A stretch of DNA of 64,000 nt. Origin: Agriotes lineatus. Lineage: Eukaryota > Arthropoda > Insecta > Coleoptera > Elateridae. The position numbers and the translations under genes are program-made. Shown here piece by piece: positions 13,701 through 27,000 of the stretch (the first letter of the stretch is position 1; each line of letters begins with the position of its first letter). The stretch lies in assembly GCA_940337035.1 (NCBI GenBank), contig OW679202.1:19381200-19445199 (forward strand), written 5' to 3'. The notes under the pieces were generated by a model that did not search any database, was not told where the DNA came from, and saw only the letters and a list, made by a program, of their open reading frames with translations.

Positions 13701-16449
13701 AAATCATCAATATAGGGCTATTCCATACTTTACGGTGTCACATTCGGTTTGTTAGTAAGTAGAAATTCAAAGTTGGTTGTTCTAAGATGCCAATGGAGAT
13801 AAATAAATTGTATTTTTATTCAATATAAATCCTGGAAGTTTCCTAGTTTTCATTTCTATACTACTTTAGTTAAAATGATGGCTTCGGGGGCTTATTAGGT
13901 GCCATATTAAATTAATATAAAGCTCCAAAAGCAGCCAGAGCGAACGGTGACATCTAGCAGCTTTATTTGTGTTTGTAGAATTGGAAAATCTTCAATATAA
14001 AGCTATTCCGTTTTTTAGGGTGTCACATCCCGTTTGTTAGTACGTAGAAATTCAATGTTGGTGTTTCTAAGACGCCGATGCAGTAAAATAAATTGTATTT
14101 TTATTCAACATAAATTATGCAAGTTTCCTAGTTTTCCTTTCTATACTATTTTAGTTAAAATGATGGCTTCAGGAGCTTATTATGTGTCATATTAAATTAA
14201 TATGAAGCTCCAAAGCAGCCAGAGCGAACGGTGACGTTTAGCAGCTCTATTGGTTTTTGAAGAATTGTAAAATCATCAATATAGGGCTATTCCATACTTT
14301 ACGGTGTCACATTCGGTTTGTTAGTAAGTAGAAATTCAAAGTTGGTGGTTCTAAGACGCCAATGGAGTTAGATAAATTGTATTTTTATTCAATATAAATC
14401 CTGCAAGTTTCCTAGTTTTCCTTTCTATACTATTTTAGTTAAAATGATGGCTTCAGGGGCTTATTAGGTGCCTTATTAAATTAATAATTCCAAAAGCAGC
14501 CAGAGCGAACGGTGACGTTTAGCAGCTCTATTGGTTTTTGAAGAATTGTAAAATCATCGATATAGGGCTATTCCATACTTTACGGTGTCACATTCGGTTT
14601 GTTAGTAAGTAGAAATTCAAAGTTGGTGGTTCTAAGACGCCAATGAAGTTAGATAAATTGAATTTTTATTCAATATAAATCCTGCAAGTTTCCTAGTTTT
14701 CCTTTCTATACTATTTTAGTTAAAATGATGGCTTCAGGGGCTTATTAGGTGCTTTATTAAATTAATAATTCCAAAAGCAGCCAGAGCGAACGGTGACGTT
14801 CAGCAGCTCTATTGGTTTTTGAAGAATTGTAAAATCATCAATATAGGGCTATTCCATACTTTACGGTGTCACATTCGGTTTGTTAGTAAGTAGAAATTCA
14901 AAGTTGGTGGTTCTAAGACGCCAATGAAGTTAGATAAATTGAATTTTTATTCAATATAAATCCTGCAAGTTTCCTAGTTTTCCTTTCTATACTATTTTAG
15001 TTAAAATGATGGCTTCAGGGGCTTATTAGGTGCCTTATTAAATTAATAATTCCAAAACCAGCCAGAGCGAACGGTGACGTTTAGCAGCTCTATTGGTTTT
15101 TGAAGAATTGTAAAATCATCAATATAGGGCTATTCCATACTTTACGGTGTCACATTCGGTTTGTTAGTAAGTAGAAATTCAAAGTTGGTGGTTCTAAGAC
15201 GCCAATGAAGTTAGATAAATTTAATTTTTATTCAATATAAATCCTGCAAGTTTCCTAGTTTTCCTTTCAATCCTATTTTAGTTAAAATGATGGCTTCAGG
15301 GGCTTATTAGGTGCCTTATTAAATTAATAATTCCAAAAGCAGCCAGAGCGAACGGTGACGTTTAGCAGCTCTATTGGTTTTTGAAGAATTGTAAAATCAT
15401 CAATATAGGGCTATTCCATACTTTACGGTGTCACATTCGGTTTGTTAGTAAGTAGAAATTCAAAGTTGGTGGTTCTAAGACGCCAATGAAGTTAGATAAA
15501 TTGAATTTTTATTCAATATAAATCCTGCAAGTTTCCTAGTTTTCCTTTCAATACTATTTTAGTTAAAATGATGGCTTCAGGGGCTTATTAGGTGCCTTAT
15601 TAAATTAATAATTCCAAAAGCAGCCAGAGCGAACGGTGACGTTTAGCAGCTCTATTGGTTTTTGAAGAATTGTAAAATCATCAATATAGGGCTATTCCAT
15701 ACTTTACGGTGTCACATTCGGTTTGTTAGTAAGTAGAAATTCAAAGTTGGTGGTTCTAAGACGCCAATGAAGTTAGATAAATTGAATTTTTATTCAATAT
15801 AAATCCTGCAAGTTTCCTAGTTTTCCTTTCAATCCTATTTTAGTTAAAATGATGGCTTCAGGGGCTTATTAGGTGCCTTATTAAATTAATAATTCCAAAA
15901 GCAGCCAGAGCGAACGGTGACGTTTAGCAGCTCTATTGGTTTTTGAAGAATTGTAAAATCATCAATATAGGGCTATTCCATACTTTACGATGTCACATTC
16001 GGTTTGTTAGTAAGTAGAAATTCAAAGTTGGTGGTTCTAAGACGCCAATGAAGTTAGATAAATTGAATTTTTATTCAATATAAATCCTGCAAGTTTCCTA
16101 GTTTTCCTTTCTATACTATTTTAGTTAAAATGATGGCTTCAGGGGCTTATTAGGTGCCTTATTAAATTAATAATTCCAAAAGCAGCCAGAGCGAACGGTG
16201 ACGTTTAGCAGCTCTATTGGTTTTTGAAGAATTGTAAAATCATCAATATAGGGCTATTCCATACTTTACGGTGTCACATTCGGTTTGTTAGTAAGTAGAA
16301 ATTCAAAGTTGGTTGTTCTAAGATGCCAATGGAGATAGATAAATTGTATTTTTATTCAATATAAATCCTGGAAGTTTCCTAGTTTTCCTTTCTATACTAC
16401 TTTAGTTAAAATGATGGCTTCGGGGGCTTATTAGGTGCCATATTAAATT

Positions 16450-19400
16450 AATAATTCCAAAAGCAGCCAAAGCGAACGGTGACGTTTAGCAGCTCTATTG
16501 GTTTTTGAAGAATTGTAAAATCATCAATATAGGGCTATTCCATACTTTACGGTGTCACATTCGGTTTGTTAGTAAGTAGAAATTCAAAGTTGGTGGTTCT
16601 AAGACGCCAATGAAGTTAGATAAATTGAATTTTTATTCAATATAAATCCTACAAGTTTCCTAGTTTTCCTTTCTATACTATTTTAGTTAAAATGATGGCT
16701 TCAGGGGCTTATTAGGTGCCTTATTAAATTAATAATTCCAAAAGCAGCCAAAGCGAACGGTGACGTTTAGCAGCTCTATTGGTTTTTGAAGAATTGTAAA
16801 ATCATCAATATAGGGCTATTCCATACTTTACGGTGTCACATTCGGTTTGTTAGTAAGTAGAAATTCAAAGTTGGTGGTTCTAAGACGCCAATGGAGTTAG
16901 ATAAATTGTATTTTTATTCAATATAAATCCTGCAAGTGTCATAGTTTTCCTTTCTATACTATTTTAGTTAAAATGATGTCTTCAGGGGCTTATTAGGTGC
17001 CTTATTAAATTAATAATTCCAAAAGCAGCCAAAGCGAACGGTGACGTTTAGCAGCTCTATTGGTTTTTGAAGAATTGTAAAATCATCAATATAGGGCTAT
17101 TCCATACTTTACGGTGTCACATTCGGTTTGTTAGTAAGTAGAAATTCAAAGTTGGTGGTTCTAAGACGCCAATGGAGTTAGATAAATTGTATTTTTATTC
17201 AATATAAATCCTGCAAGTGTCCTAGTTTTCCTTTCTATACTATTTTAGTTAATATGATGACTTCAGGGGCTTATTAGGTGCCTTATTAAATTAATAATTC
17301 CAAAAGCAGCCAAAGCGAACGGTGACGTTTAGCAGCTCTATTGGTTTTTGAAGAATTGTAAAATCATCAATATAGGGCTATTCCATACTTTACGGTGTCA
17401 CATTCGGTTTGTTAGTAAGTTCAAATTCAAAGTTGGTGGTTCTAAGACGCCAATGGAGTTAGATAAATTGTATTTTTATTGAATATAAATCCTGCAAGTG
17501 TCCTAGTTTTCCTTTCTATACTATTTTAGTTAATATGATGACTTCAGGGGCTTATTAGGTGCCTTATTAAATTAATAATTCCAAAAGCAGCCAAAGCGAA
17601 CGGTGACGTTTAGCAGCTCTATTGGTTTTTGAAGAATTGTAAAATCATCAATATAGGGCTATTCCATACTTTACGGTGTCACATTCGGTTTGTTAGTAAG
17701 TTCAAATTCAAAGTTGGTGGTTCTAAGACGCCAATGGAGTTAGATAAATTGTATTTTTATTCAATATAAATCCTGCAAGTGTCCTAGTTTTCCTTTCTAT
17801 ACTATTTTAGTTAATATGATGACTTCAGGGGCTTATTAGGTGCCTTATTAAATTAATAATTCCAAAAGCAGCCAAAGCGAACGGTGACGTTTAGCAGCTC
17901 TATTGGTTTTTGAAGAATTGTAAAATCATCAATATAGGGCTATTCCATACTTTACGGTGTCACATTCGGTTTGTTAGTAAGTTCAAATTCAAAGTTGGTG
18001 GTTCTAAGACGCCAATGGAGTTAGATAAATTGTATTTTTATTGAATATAAATCCTGCAAGTGTCCTAGTTTTCCTTTCTATACTATTTTAGTTAATATGA
18101 TGACTTCAGGGGCTTATTAGGTGCCTTATTAAATTAATAATTCCAAAAGCAGCCAAAGCGAACGGTGACGTTTAGCAGCTCTATTGGTTTTTGAAGAATT
18201 GTAAAAACATCAATATAGGGCTATTCCATACTTTACGGTGTCACATTCGGTTTGTTAGTAAGTTCAAATTCAAAGTTGGTGGTTCTAAGACGCCAATGGA
18301 GTTAGATAAATTGTATTTTTATTCAATATAAATCCTGCAAGTGTCCTAGTTTTCCTTTCTATACTATTTTAGTTAATATGATGACTTCAGGGGCTTATTA
18401 GGTGCCTTATTAAATTAATAATTCCAAAAGCAGCCAAAGCGAACGGTGACGTTTAGCAGCTCTATTGGTTTTTGAAGAATTGTAAAATCATCAATATAGG
18501 GCTATTCCATACTTTACGGTGTCACATTCGGTTTGTTAGTAAGTAGAAATTCAAAGTTGGTGGTTCTAAGACGCCAATGAAGTTAGATAAATTGAATTTT
18601 TATTCAATATAAATCCTGCAAGTTTCCTAGTTTTCCTTTCTATACTATTTTAGTTAAAATGATGGCTTCAGGGGCTTATTAGGTGCCTTATTAAATTAAT
18701 AATTCCAAAATCAGCCAGAGCGAACGGTGACGTTTAGCAGCTCTATTGGTTTTTGAAGAATTGTAAAATCATCAATATAGGGCTATTCCATACTTTACGG
18801 TGTCACATTCGGTTTGTTAGTAAGTTCAAATTCAAAGTTGGTGGTTCTAAGACGCCAATGGAGTTAGATAAATTGTATTTTTATTCAATATAAATCCTGC
18901 AAGTGTCCTAGTTTTCCTTTCTATACTATTTTAGTTAATATGATGACTTCAGGGGCTTATTAGGTGCCTTATTAAATTAATAATTCCAAAAGCAGCCAAA
19001 GCGAACGGTGACGTTTAGCAGCTCTATTGGTTTTTGAAGAATTGTAAAATCATCAATATAGGGCTATTCCATACTTTACGGTGTCACATTCGGTTTGTTA
19101 GTAAGTAGAAATTCAAAGTTGGTGGTTCTAAGACGCCAATGAAGTTAGATAAATTGAATTTTTATTCAATATAAATCCTGCAAGTTTCCTAGTTTTCCTT
19201 TCTATACTATTTTAGTTAAAATGATGGCTTCAGGGGCTTATTAGGTGCCTTATTAAATTAATAATTCCAAAAGCAGCCAGAGCGAACGGTGACGTTTAGC
19301 AGCTCTATTGGTTTTTGAAGAATTGTAAAATCATCAATATAGGGCTATTCCATACTTTACGGTGTCACATTCGGTTTGTTAGTAAGTAGAAATTCAAAGT

Positions 19401-22400
19401 TGGTTGTTCTAAGATGCCAATGGAGATAAATAAATTGTATTTTTATTCAATATAAATCCTGGAAGTTTCCTAGTTTTCCTTTCTATACTACTTTAGTTAA
19501 AATGATGGCTTCGGGGGCTTATTAGGTGCCATATTAAATTAATATAAAGCTCCAAAAGCAGCCAATGCGAACGGTGACATCTAGCAGCTTTATTTGTGTT
19601 TGTAGAATTGGAAAATCTTCAATATAAAGCTATTCCGTTTTTTAGGGTGTCACATACCGTTTGTTACTACGTAGAAATTCAATGTTGGTGTTTCTAAGAC
19701 GCCGATGCAGTAAAATAAATTGTATTTTTATTCAACATAAATTATGCAAGTTTCCTAGTTTTCCTTTCTATACTATTTTAGTTAAAATGATGGCTTCAGG
19801 AGCTTATTATGTGTCATATTAAATTAATATGAAGCTCCAAAGCAGCCAGAGCGAACGGTGACGTTTAGCAGCTCTATTGGTTTTTGAAGAATTGTAAAAT
19901 CATCAATATAGGGCTATTCCATACTTTACGGTGTCACATTCGGTTTGTTAGTAAGTAGAAATTCAAAGTTGGTGGTTCTAAGACGCCAATGGAGTTAGAT
20001 AAATTGTATTTTTATTCAATATAAATCCTGCAAGTGTCCTAGTTTTCCTTTCTATACTAATTTAGTTAAAATGATGACTTCAGGGGCTTATTAGGTGCCT
20101 TATTAAATTAATAATTCCAAAAGCAGCCAAAGCGAACGGTGACGTTTAGCAGCTCTATTGGTTTTTGAAGAATTGTAAAATCATCAATATAGGGCTATTC
20201 CATACTTTACGGTGTCACATTCGGTTTGTTAGTAAGTAGAAATTCAAAGTTGGTGGTTCTAAGACGCCAATGGAGTTAGATAAATTGTATTTTTATTCAA
20301 TATAAATCCTGCAAGTGTCCTAGTTTTCCTTTCTATACTAATTTAGTTAAAATGATGACTTCAGGGGCTTATTAGGTGCCTTATTAAATTAATAATTCCA
20401 AAAGCAGCCAAAGCGAACGGTGACGTTTAGCAGCTCTATTGGTTTTTGAAGAATTGTAAAATCATCAATATAGGGCTATTCCATACTTTACGGTGTCACA
20501 TTCGGTTTGTTAGTAAGTAGAAATTCAAAGTTGGTGGTTCTAAGACGCCAATGGAGTTAGATAAATTGTATTTTTATTCAATATAAATCCTGCAAGTGTC
20601 CTAGTTTTCCTTTCTATGCTATTTTAGTTAAAATGATGACTTCAGGGGCTTATTAGGTGCCTTATTAAATTAATAATTCCAAAAGCAGCCAAAGCGAACG
20701 GTGACGTTTAGCAGCTCTATTGGTTTTTGAAGAATTGTAAAATCATCAATATAGGGCTATTCCATACTTTACGGTGTCACATTCGGTTTGTTAGTAAGTA
20801 GAAATTCAAAGTTGGTGGTTCTAAGACGCCAATGAAGTTAGATAAATTGAATTTTTATTCAATATAAATCCTACAAGTTTCCTAGTTTTCCTTTCTATAC
20901 TATTTTAGTTAAAATGATGGCTTCAGGGGCTTATTAGGTGCCTTATTAAATTAATAATTCCAAAAGCAGCCAAAGCGAACGGTGACGTTTAGCAGCTCTA
21001 TTGGTTTTTGAAGAATTGTAAAATCATCAATATAGGGCTATTCCATACTTTACGGTGTCACATTCGGTTTGTTAGTAAGTAGAAATTCAAAGTTGGTGGT
21101 TCTAAGACGCCAATGGAGTTAGATAAATTGTATTTTTATTCAATATAAATCCTGCAAGTGTCATAGTTTTCCTTTCTATACTATTTTAGTTAAAATGATG
21201 ACTTCAGGGGCTTATTAGGTGCCTTATTAAATTAATAATTCCAAAAGCAGCCAAAGCGAACGGTGACGTTTAGCAGCTCTATTGGTTTTTGAAGAATTGT
21301 AAAATCATCAATATAGGGCTATTCCATACTTTACGGTGTCACATTCGGTTTGTTAGTAAGTAGAAATTCAAAGTTGGTGGTTCTAAGACGCCAATGGAGT
21401 TAGATAAATTGTATTTTTATTCAATATAAATCCTGCAAGTGTCCTAGTTTTCCTTTCTATACTATTTTAGTTAATATGATGACTTCAGGGGCTTATTAGG
21501 TGCCTTATTAAATTAATAATTCCAAAAGCAGCCAAAGCGAACGGTGACGTTTAGCAGCTCTATTGGTTTTTGAAGAATTGTAAAATCATCAATATAGGGC
21601 TATTCCATACTTTACGGTGTCACATTCGGTTTGTTAGTAAGTTCAAATTCAAAGTTGGTGGTTCTAAGACGCCAATGGAGTTAGATAAATTGTATTTTTA
21701 TTGAATATAAATCCTGCAAGTGTCCTAGTTTTCCTTTCTATACTATTTTAGTTAATATGATGACTTCAGGGGCTTATTAGGTGCCTTATTAAATTAATAA
21801 TTCCAAAAGCAGCCAAAGCGAACGGTGACGTTTAGCAGCTCTATTGGTTTTTGAAGAATTGTAAAATCATCAATATAGGGCTATTCCATACTTTACGGTG
21901 TCACATTCGGTTTGTTAGTAAGTTCAAATTCAAAGTTGGTGGTTCTAAGACGCCAATGGAGTTAGATAAATTGTATTTTTATTCAATATAAATCCTGCAA
22001 GTGTCCTAGTTTTCCTTTCTATACTATTTTAGTTAATATGATGACTTCAGGGGCTTATTAGGTGCCTTATTAAATTAATAATTCCAAAAGCAGCCAAAGC
22101 GAACGGTGACGTTTAGCAGCTCTATTGGTTTTTGAAGAATTGTAAAATCATCAATATAGGGCTATTCCATACTTTACGGTGTCACATTCGGTTTGTTAGT
22201 AAGTTCAAATTCAAAGTTGGTGGTTCTAAGACGCCAATGGAGTTAGATAAATTGTATTTTTATTGAATATAAATCCTGCAAGTGTCCTAGTTTTCCTTTC
22301 TATACTATTTTAGTTAATATGATGACTTCAGGGGCTTATTAGGTGCCTTATTAAATTAATAATTCCAAAAGCAGCCAAAGCGAACGGTGACGTTTAGCAG

Positions 22401-25400
22401 CTCTATTGGTTTTTGAAGAATTGTAAAAACATCAATATAGGGCTATTCCATACTTTACGGTGTCACATTCGGTTTGTTAGTAAGTTCAAATTCAAAGTTG
22501 GTGGTTCTAAGACGCCAATGGAGTTAGATAAATTGTATTTTTATTCAATATAAATCCTGCAAGTGTCCTAGTTTTCCTTTCTATACTATTTTAGTTAATA
22601 TGATGACTTCAGGGGCTTATTAGGTGCCTTATTAAATTAATAATTCCAAAAGCAGCCAAAGCGAACGGTGACGTTTAGCAGCTCTATTGGTTTTTGAAGA
22701 ATTGTAAAATCATCAATATAGGGCTATTCCATACTTTACGGTGTCACATTCGGTTTGTTAGTAAGTAGAAATTCAAAGTTGGTGGTTCTAAGACGCCAAT
22801 GAAGTTAGATAAATTGAATTTTTATTCAATATAAATCCTGCAAGTTTCCTAGTTTTCCTTTCTATACTATTTTAGTTAAAATGATGGCTTCAGGGGCTTA
22901 TTAGGTGCCTTATTAAATTAATAATTCCAAAATCAGCCAGAGCGAACGGTGACGTTTAGCAGCTCTATTGGTTTTTGAAGAATTGTAAAATCATCAATAT
23001 AGGGCTATTCCATACTTTACGGTGTCACATTCGGTTTGTTAGTAAGTTCAAATTCAAAGTTGGTGGTTCTAAGACGCCAATGGAGTTAGATAAATTGTAT
23101 TTTTATTCAATATAAATCCTGCAAGTGTCCTAGTTTTCCTTTCTATACTATTTTAGTTAATATGATGACTTCAGGGGCTTATTAGGTGCCTTATTAAATT
23201 AATAATTCCAAAAGCAGCCAAAGCGAACGGTGACGTTTAGCAGCTCTATTGGTTTTTGAAGAATTGTAAAATCATCAATATAGGGCTATTCCATACTTTA
23301 CGGTGTCACATTCGGTTTGTTAGTAAGTAGAAATTCAAAGTTGGTGGTTCTAAGACGCCAATGAAGTTAGATAAATTGAATTTTTATTCAATATAAATCC
23401 TGCAAGTTTCCTAGTTTTCCTTTCTATACTATTTTAGTTAAAATGATGGCTTCAGGGGCTTATTAGGTGCCTTATTAAATAATAATTCCAAAAGCAGCCA
23501 GAGCGAACGGTGACGTTTAGCAGCTCTATTGGTTTTTGAAGAATTGTAAAATCATCAATATAGGGCTATTCCATACTTTACGTGTCACATTCGGTTTGTT
23601 AGTAAGTAGAAATTCAAGTTGGTTGTTCTAAGATGCCAATGGAGATAAATAAATTGTATTTTTATTCAATATAAATCCTGGAAGTTTCCTAGTTTTCCTT
23701 TCTATACTACTTTAGTTAAAATGATGGCTTCGGGGGCTTATTAGGTGCCATATTAAATTAATATAAAGCTCCAAAAGCAGCCAAAGCGAACGGTGACATC
23801 TAGCAGCTTTATTTGTGTTTGTAGAATTGGAAAATCTTCAATATAAAGCTATTCCGTTTTTTAGGGTGTCACATACCGTTTGTTACTACGTAGAAATTCA
23901 ATGTTGGTGTTTCTAAGACGCCGATGCAGTAAAATAAATTGTATTTTTATTCAACATAAATTATGCAAGTTTCCTAGTTTTCCTTTCTATACTATTTTAG
24001 TTAAAATGATGGCTTCAGGAGCTTATTATGTGTCATATTAAATTAATATGAAGCTCCAAAGCAGCCAGAGCGAACGGTGACGTTTAGCAGCTCTATTGGT
24101 TTTTGAAGAATTGTAAAATCATCAATATAGGGCTATTCCATACTTTACGGTGTCACATTCGGTTTGTTAGTAAGTAGAAATTCAAAGTTGGTGGTTCTAA
24201 GACGCCAATGGAGTTAGATAAATTGTATTTTTATTCAATATAAATCCTGCAAGTGTCCTAGTTTTCCTTTCTATACTAATTTAGTTAAAATGATGACTTC
24301 AGGGGCTTATTAGGTGCCTTATTAAATTAATAATTCCAAAAGCAGCCAAAGCGAACGGTGACGTTTAGCAGCTCTATTGGTTTTTGAAGAATTGTAAAAT
24401 CATCAATATAGGGCTATTCCATACTTTACGGTGTCACATTCGGTTTGTTAGTAAGTAGAAATTCAAAGTTGGTGGTTCTAAGACGCCAATGGAGTTAGAT
24501 AAATTGTATTTTTATTCAATATAAATCCTGCAAGTGTCCTAGTTTTCCTTTCTATACTAATTTAGTTAAAATGATGACTTCAGGGGCTTATTAGGTGCCT
24601 TATTAAATTAATAATTCCAAAAGCAGCCAAAGCGAACGGTGACGTTTAGCAGCTCTATTGGTTTTTGAAGAATTGTAAAATCATCAATATAGGGCTATTC
24701 CATACTTTACGGTGTCACATTCGGTTTGTTAGTAAGTTCAAATTCAAAGTTGGTGGTTCTAAGACGCCAATGGAGTTAGATAAATTGTATTTTTATTCAA
24801 TATAAATCCTGCAAGTGTCCTAGTTTTCCTTTCTATACTATTTTAGTTAATATGATGACTTCAGGGGCTTATTAGGTGCCTTATTAAATTAATAATTCCA
24901 AAAGCAGCCAAAGCGAACGGTGACGTTTAGCAGCTCTATTGGTTTTTGAAGAATTGTAAAATCATCAATATAGGGCTATTCCATACTTTACGGTGTCACA
25001 TTCGGTTTGTTAGTAAGTTCAAATTCAAAGTTGGTGGTTCTAAGACGCCAATGGAGTTAGATAAATTGTATTTTTATTGAATATAAATCCTGCAAGTGTC
25101 CTAGTTTTCCTTTCTATACTATTTTAGTTAATATGATGACTTCAGGGGCTTATTAGGTGCCTTATTAAATTAATAATTCCAAAAGCAGCCAAAGCGAACG
25201 GTGACGTTTAGCAGCTCTATTGGTTTTTGAAGAATTGTAAAAACATCAATATAGGGCTATTCCATACTTTACGGTGTCACATTCGGTTTGTTAGTAAGTT
25301 CAAATTCAAAGTTGGTGGTTCTAAGACGCCAATGGAGTTAGATAAATTGTATTTTTATTGAATATAAATCCTGCAAGTGTCCTAGTTTTCCTTTCTATAC

Positions 25401-27000
25401 TATTTTAGTTAATATGATGACTTCAGGGGCTTATTAGGTGCCTTATTAAATTAATAATTCCAAAAGCAGCCAAAGCGAACGGTGACGTTTAGCAGCTCTA
25501 TTGGTTTTTGAAGAATTGTAAAATCATCAATATAGGGCTATTCCATACTTTACGGTGTCACATTCGGTTTGTTAGTAAGTAGAAATTCAAAGTTGGTGGT
25601 TCTAAGACGCCAATGAAGTTAGATAAATTGAATTTTTATTCAATATAAATCCTGCAAGTTTCCTAGTTTTCCTTTCTATACTATTTTAGTTAAAATGATG
25701 GCTTCAGGGGCTTATTAGGTGCCTTATTAAATTAATAATTCCAAAATCAGCCAGAGCGAACGGTGACGTTTAGCAGCTCTATTGGTTTTTGAAGAATTGT
25801 AAAATCATCAATATAGGGCTATTCCATACTTTACGGTGTCACATTCGGTTTGTTAGTAAGTTCAAATTCAAAGTTGGTGGTTCTAAGACGCCAATGGAGT
25901 TAGATAAATTGTATTTTTATTCAATATAAATCCTGCAAGTGTCCTAGTTTTCCTTTCTATACTATTTTAGTTAATATGATGACTTCAGGGGCTTATTAGG
26001 TGCCTTATTAAATTAATAATTCCAAAAGCAGCCAAAGCGAACGGTGACGTTTAGCAGCTCTATTGGTTTTTGAAGAATTGTAAAATCATCAATATAGGGC
26101 TATTCCATACTTTACGGTGTCACATTCGGTTTGTTAGTAAGTAGAAATTCAAAGTTGGTGGTTCTAAGACGCCAATGAAGTTAGATAAATTGAATTTTTA
26201 TTCAATATAAATCCTGCAAGTTTCCTAGTTTTCCTTTCTATACTATTTTAGTTAAAATGATGGCTTCAGGGGCTTATTAGGTGCCTTATTAAATTAATAA
26301 TTCCAAAAGCAGCCAGAGCGAACGGTGACGTTTAGCAGCTCTATTGGTTTTTGAAGAATTGTAAAATCATCAATATAGGGCTATTCCATACTTTACGGTG
26401 TCACATTCGGTTTGTTAGTAAGTAGAAATTCAAAGTTGGTTGTTCTAAGATGCCAATGGAGATAAATAAATTGTATTTTTATTCAGTATAAATCCTGGAA
26501 GTTTCCTAGTTTTCCTTTCTATACTACTTTAGTTAAAATGATGGCTTCGGGGGCTTATTAGGTGCCATATTAAATTAATATAAAGCTCCAAAAGCAGCCA
26601 AAGCGAACGGTGACATCTAGCAGCTTTATTTGTGTTTGTAGAATTGGAAAATCTTCAATATAAAGCTATTCCGTTTTTTAGGGTGTCACATACCGTTTGT
26701 TACTACGTAGAAATTCAATGTTGGTGTTTCTAAGACGCCGATGCAGTAAAATAAATTGTATTTTTATTCAACATAAATTATGCAAGTTTCCTAGTTTTCC
26801 TTTCTATACTATTTTAGTTAAAATGATGGCTTCAGGAGCTTATTATGTGTCATATTAAATTAATATGAAGCTCCAAAGCAGCCAGAGCGAACGGTGACGT
26901 TTAGCAGCTCTATTGGTTTTTGAAGAATTGTAAAATCATCAATATAGGGCTATTCCATACTTTACGGTGTCACATTCGGTTTGTTAGTAAGTAGAAATTC
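16450..27000. repeat. Large higher-order repeat: 15-mer of 4,222 bp, plus a shortened third copy
   Basis: A series of private variants recurs at a constant offset of 4,222 bp. The acaag variant is at 16,651 and 20,873. The gtcatag variant is at 16,941 and 21,163. The ttattgaat variants are at 17,481/21,703 and 18,043/22,265. The gtaaaaacat variant is at 18,201/22,423. The aaaatcagcc variant is at 18,711/22,933. This equals 15 monomers of 281.5 bp. The last two markers appear a third time at 25,237 and 25,747, now 2,814 bp (10 monomers) on. The third copy is therefore a version lacking five monomers, consistent with its ttattgaat pair being one monomer apart (25,079, 25,360) instead of two. 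Outer limits are approximate. Confidence 0.88.
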
